From positions 3,354 through 11,459 of the forward strand of contig JAAXJV010000122.1 of the NCBI GenBank assembly GCA_012269655.1: a stretch of DNA of 8,106 bases. Direction: 5' to 3'. This document shows positions 6,322 to 8,106 of this stretch, piece after piece. This stretch comes from Pseudomonadales bacterium. Its GTDB lineage: Bacteria > Pseudomonadota > Gammaproteobacteria > Pseudomonadales > Litorivicinaceae. Numbering within the stretch: the stretch's first letter is position 1; each line of letters starts with the position of its first letter. The notes beneath the pieces are model-generated. The model made no database searches and was not told the DNA's origin. It saw only the letters and a program-made list of their open reading frames with translations. Position numbers and translations under genes: made by a program.

Positions 6322-7409
6322 GCACTCACCTCGATCCGATCTAAATAGGCGGCGAAGGCTTGTTCGTAATGGTTGTTTGGTAACAAGAATCCATCATGAC
6401 CATGATCGGTTTCGACGCAAGTGTAGCTGACCTGGTGATTGCTCTGGATCAGGGCATTGACGATCTCGACACTACGATCGGGGCTGAAGCGCCAATCGCT
6501 GGAAAAACTGATGACTTGGAAACTGCAGGTGGCCCGCGATAAAACGTCGGCTAACTTGCCATTGCCCGCTGGATCGAACCAGTCCAGGGCTTTGGTCATC
6601 AGCACATAGGTGTTGGCATCAAAACGCGTGGTAAAGGCTTCGCCCTGATAGCGAAGGTAGCTTTCAATCTGGAACGTGTCTTGAGTCTCGGCTTGTTTGT
6701 TTCGACCAAATTTGTCGCCCAAACCCTGATCGGATAGGTAGGTCACGTGGCCCACCATGCGCGCCAGGCTGAGGCCACTTTTGGGTAAGGTGTCATGCTC
6801 GGCATAACGCCCCTCATGGAACTCGGGATCCCGGGTGATTGCTTGTCTAGCAATTTCATTGAAGGCGATATTTTGAGTCGACAACTTAGGGGCTGCGGCG
6901 ATCACGCAGCAATGACGCAGGCGATTTGGATACTGTATTGACCACTGAAGTGCCTGCATGCCGCCCAGACTACCGCCAATAACTGCGGCCCAAGTTTGGA
7001 TGCCGAGTCGGTCTGCCAAACGTGCTTGGCTTTCGACCCAGTCCTGAACGGTAACGGCCGGGAATTCGGGGCCCCACTGCCGCCCGGTATTGGGGTCGAT
7101 GCTGACCGGTCCGGTCGAGCCGCTGCAGCCGCCTAAATTATTTAACGAAACAACAAAGAATTTGTTCGTATCGATGGGCTTGTCCGGGCCAATGTAGTGA
7201 TCCCACCAGCCCGGCTTTTTATCTTCAGGGTGGTGACGTCCTGCAGCGTGATGGTCGCCGGATAGTGCATGGCAGATCAGAACGGCATTGTCGGCTGTGG
7301 CGTTCAGCTGACCATAGGTTTCAACGCGCAACGTATAGCGATCGAGCTGCCCGCCTCGTGTTAGCGATAGTGGCTCATCGAAAGTGAGGTCTTGCGGGGT
7401 AACGATCAT
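6318..7409 (-). CDS. metX: Homoserine O-acyltransferase MetX (probably succinyltransferase)
   Basis: MetX acylates the hydroxyl of L-homoserine from an acyl-CoA, the committed step of methionine synthesis. It is an alpha/beta-hydrolase. The 363 residues show the catalytic triad: Ser147 in the nucleophile elbow GGSLGGMQ (145-152), Asp305 in SSDWRFSP (303-310) and His338 in DHGHDGFLL (335-343). Other family segments are [13 protein letters not shown] (45-57), [12 protein letters not shown] (90-101), [13 protein letters not shown] and [15 protein letters not shown]. Strong resemblance to the Pseudomonas MetX, which has been shown to use succinyl-CoA, suggests a succinyltransferase, but acetyl use cannot be excluded from sequence alone. 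The N-terminus is about ten residues shorter than in P. aeruginosa as I recall it. The ATG overlaps the yggT stop and has no Shine-Dalgarno. No MetJ box or SAM riboswitch lies upstream because yggT coding sequence fills the space. Confidence 0.96.
   Translation of the reverse strand: MIVTPQDLTFDEPLSLTRGGQLDRYTLRVETYGQLNATADNAVLICHALSGDHHAAGRHHPEDKKPGWWDHYIGPDKPIDTNKFFVVSLNNLGGCSGSTGPVSIDPNTGRQWGPEFPAVTVQDWVESQARLADRLGIQTWAAVIGGSLGGMQALQWSIQYPNRLRHCCVIAAAPKLSTQNIAFNEIARQAITRDPEFHEGRYAEHDTLPKSGLSLARMVGHVTYLSDQGLGDKFGRNKQAETQDTFQIESYLRYQGEAFTTRFDANTYVLMTKALDWFDPAGNGKLADVLSRATCSFQVISFSSDWRFSPDRSVEIVNALIQSNHQVSYTCVETDHGHDGFLLPNNHYEQAFAAYLDRIEVSA
6325..6332 (-). promoter_or_regulatory. Ribosome binding site for metW inside the metX 3' end
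   Basis: GAGGTGAG on the minus strand has its GAGG core 7 bases before the metW ATG. It is embedded in the codons for the last residues of MetX (IEVSA). Of the six overlapped genes only yggT, metW and the DUF4426 gene have such a strong site. Confidence 0.7.
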
Positions 7410-7987
7410 ACGCCAAAGAACAACTGAGCCGGCATGCGAAGGGCCGCTGCGGCAGGTCTGACCAGGCCATTTTCGACGAACTGAATCAGGATAAACACGG
7501 CGATGGGCGACAGATCCAAGCCGCCTAATTCAGGCATGATTCGCCGCACGGGTGCCATGACGGGCTCGGTGATTTGCCAAACAAGCTCGGCGCCGGGATG
7601 GCGAGCCCCCGGCGCGACCCAGGACAAAATGATCATGATGATCAGCGCAAAGAAAAAGACCTTGAGCACCATGCCAAATACCGAGATGGCGGACCAGGCG
7701 ATGATCAGTGCAGGATTCAGCGCCGCTCCATAAAACGCCAGAGCCAAGCCATAGGCGATCACGGCTTGCAGAATCAGAGTGATCACCAGGACGTTCAAAC
7801 TGACCGGCCCAATATCTGGAAGTAAGCGCGAAGTGGGCGCCAGAATGGGGGCCGTGAAGCGATTAATGCCTTGGCAAATCGGGTTGTAGTAGTTGGCGCC
7901 TACAGCCTGCAACACCAGGCGCAACACCATAAAAAATACCAGGATTCCGCCTATGGCATTGAGTGCGGAAAAAAGCGCTTGAGACAT
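7406..7987 (-). CDS. YggT family integral membrane protein
   Basis: YggT proteins are small inner-membrane proteins of poorly known function, linked in some bacteria to osmotic or ion homeostasis and in cyanobacteria/plastids to membrane complex assembly. The 193-residue protein has two YGGT repeats. The first is about 13-85 with [23 protein letters not shown], and the second about 107-180 with [17 protein letters not shown]. Both share the pattern of a polar loop, then I-x-x-x-T/E-P-[IV]-[LM]-A-P. Hydrophobic segments near 7-28, 62-88, 92-122 and 160-178 fit four or more membrane spans. The ATG at 7987 has a strong AAGGAG five bases away. It follows proC by 41 bases, the usual proC-yggT neighbourhood, and overlaps metX by 4 bases. 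Confidence 0.94.
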   Translation of the reverse strand: MSQALFSALNAIGGILVFFMVLRLVLQAVGANYYNPICQGINRFTAPILAPTSRLLPDIGPVSLNVLVITLILQAVIAYGLALAFYGAALNPALIIAWSAISVFGMVLKVFFFALIIMIILSWVAPGARHPGAELVWQITEPVMAPVRRIMPELGGLDLSPIAVFILIQFVENGLVRPAAAALRMPAQLFFGV

Positions 7988-7992
7988 CTGAA

Positions 7993-7998
7993 CTCCTT
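7993..7998 (-). promoter_or_regulatory. Strong ribosome binding site for yggT
   Basis: AAGGAG (minus strand, 7998-7993) is 5 bases before the yggT ATG. It is the only leader sequence in the six-gene overlapped block that lies outside a coding region, in the 41-base proC-yggT gap. No convincing promoter or terminator is visible in that gap. Confidence 0.8.
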
Positions 7999-8028
7999 AG
8001 AGGGGTATTGTGCGTTGCTTGGCCTGAG

Positions 8029-8106
8029 TTAGTCCAGCTTAGCCAGCTCGCCGGCCCGGCGATAGGCCGCTTGCATGGCCTGATGGACCATGGACTCAAA
8101 GCCCAG
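8029..8106 (-). CDS. proC: Pyrroline-5-carboxylate reductase ProC, extreme C-terminus (rest outside window)
   Basis: Only the last 25 codons and the TAA stop are inside the window, read on the minus strand from the right edge. The peptide begins LGFESMVHQAMQAAYRRAGE and ends in LAKLD. It matches the amphipathic C-terminal helix of ProC, in which a GF-x-x-x-V-x-x-A-[ML]-x-A pattern is usual, and it sits directly before yggT as proC does in Pseudomonas. ProC reduces pyrroline-5-carboxylate to proline with NAD(P)H. With so little sequence the call rests on the tail plus gene order. The gap to yggT is 41 bases with no terminator, so co-transcription is likely. Confidence 0.75.
   Translation of the reverse strand: MGFESMVHQAMQAAYRRAGELAKLD

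Noticed and set aside
7988..8028. Possible -10-like sequence (CACAAT) on the minus strand between proC and yggT
   Set aside because: There is no acceptable -35 at the right spacing and the gap is only 41 bases; co-transcription with proC is simpler.
1..8106. Search for mobile elements, CRISPR arrays, tRNA/rRNA genes, att sites, toxin-antitoxin or defence genes
   Set aside because: All sequence is accounted for by conserved housekeeping genes and three short gaps. No tandem or spaced repeats, transposase motifs or tRNA cloverleaf were seen by eye.

Overview
This is an ordinary chromosomal housekeeping segment of a gammaproteobacterium, moderately GC-rich. Protein similarity and gene order point to the Pseudomonas/Oceanospirillales side of the class. 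The metX-metW pair together with proC, yggT, a DUF4426 gene, rdgB and hemW matches the block I recall from Pseudomonas. In Enterobacteria the homoserine acyltransferase is MetA and metW is absent. I cannot name the genus. I see no mobile element, CRISPR array, rRNA, tRNA, phage gene or sign of recent transfer. Almost every base is coding; the only gaps are 99, 67 and 41 bases.

Left half, plus strand (1-3637). The 3' end of ftsY (signal-recognition-particle receptor) runs into ftsE and ftsX (divisome ABC-type complex), and both junctions are overlapping stop/start codons. A 99-base gap follows, with a good sigma-70-type promoter, and then rpoH (heat-shock sigma factor), which has a strong hairpin early in its coding region. 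A clear intrinsic terminator ends rpoH. The start region of trmB (tRNA m7G46 methyltransferase) begins directly after the terminator's T-tract.

Right half, minus strand (3634-8106, read right to left). The order is proC (3' end only), yggT, metX, metW, a DUF4426 secreted protein, rdgB and hemW. From yggT to hemW every junction is a 4-base stop/start overlap (ATGA, ATGA, GTGA, ATGA, TTGA), so these six genes look like one tightly coupled translational unit. MetX and MetW act in methionine biosynthesis. RdgB cleans the nucleotide pool, HemW is a heme-handling radical-SAM-family protein, and YggT is a membrane protein. The DUF4426 protein is the one gene here without a known function.

The two halves converge tail to tail. 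The trmB and hemW stop codons overlap inside a 12-base-pair hairpin that has no T-tract on either side.

I found no previously undescribed system. The observations worth a second look are regulatory or architectural: the rpoH leader and early-coding structure, a terminator directly in front of trmB, the shared hairpin at the convergent ends, the chain of 4-base overlaps with selectively placed ribosome binding sites, a variant ABC signature in FtsE, and the conserved unknown in the methionine operon.
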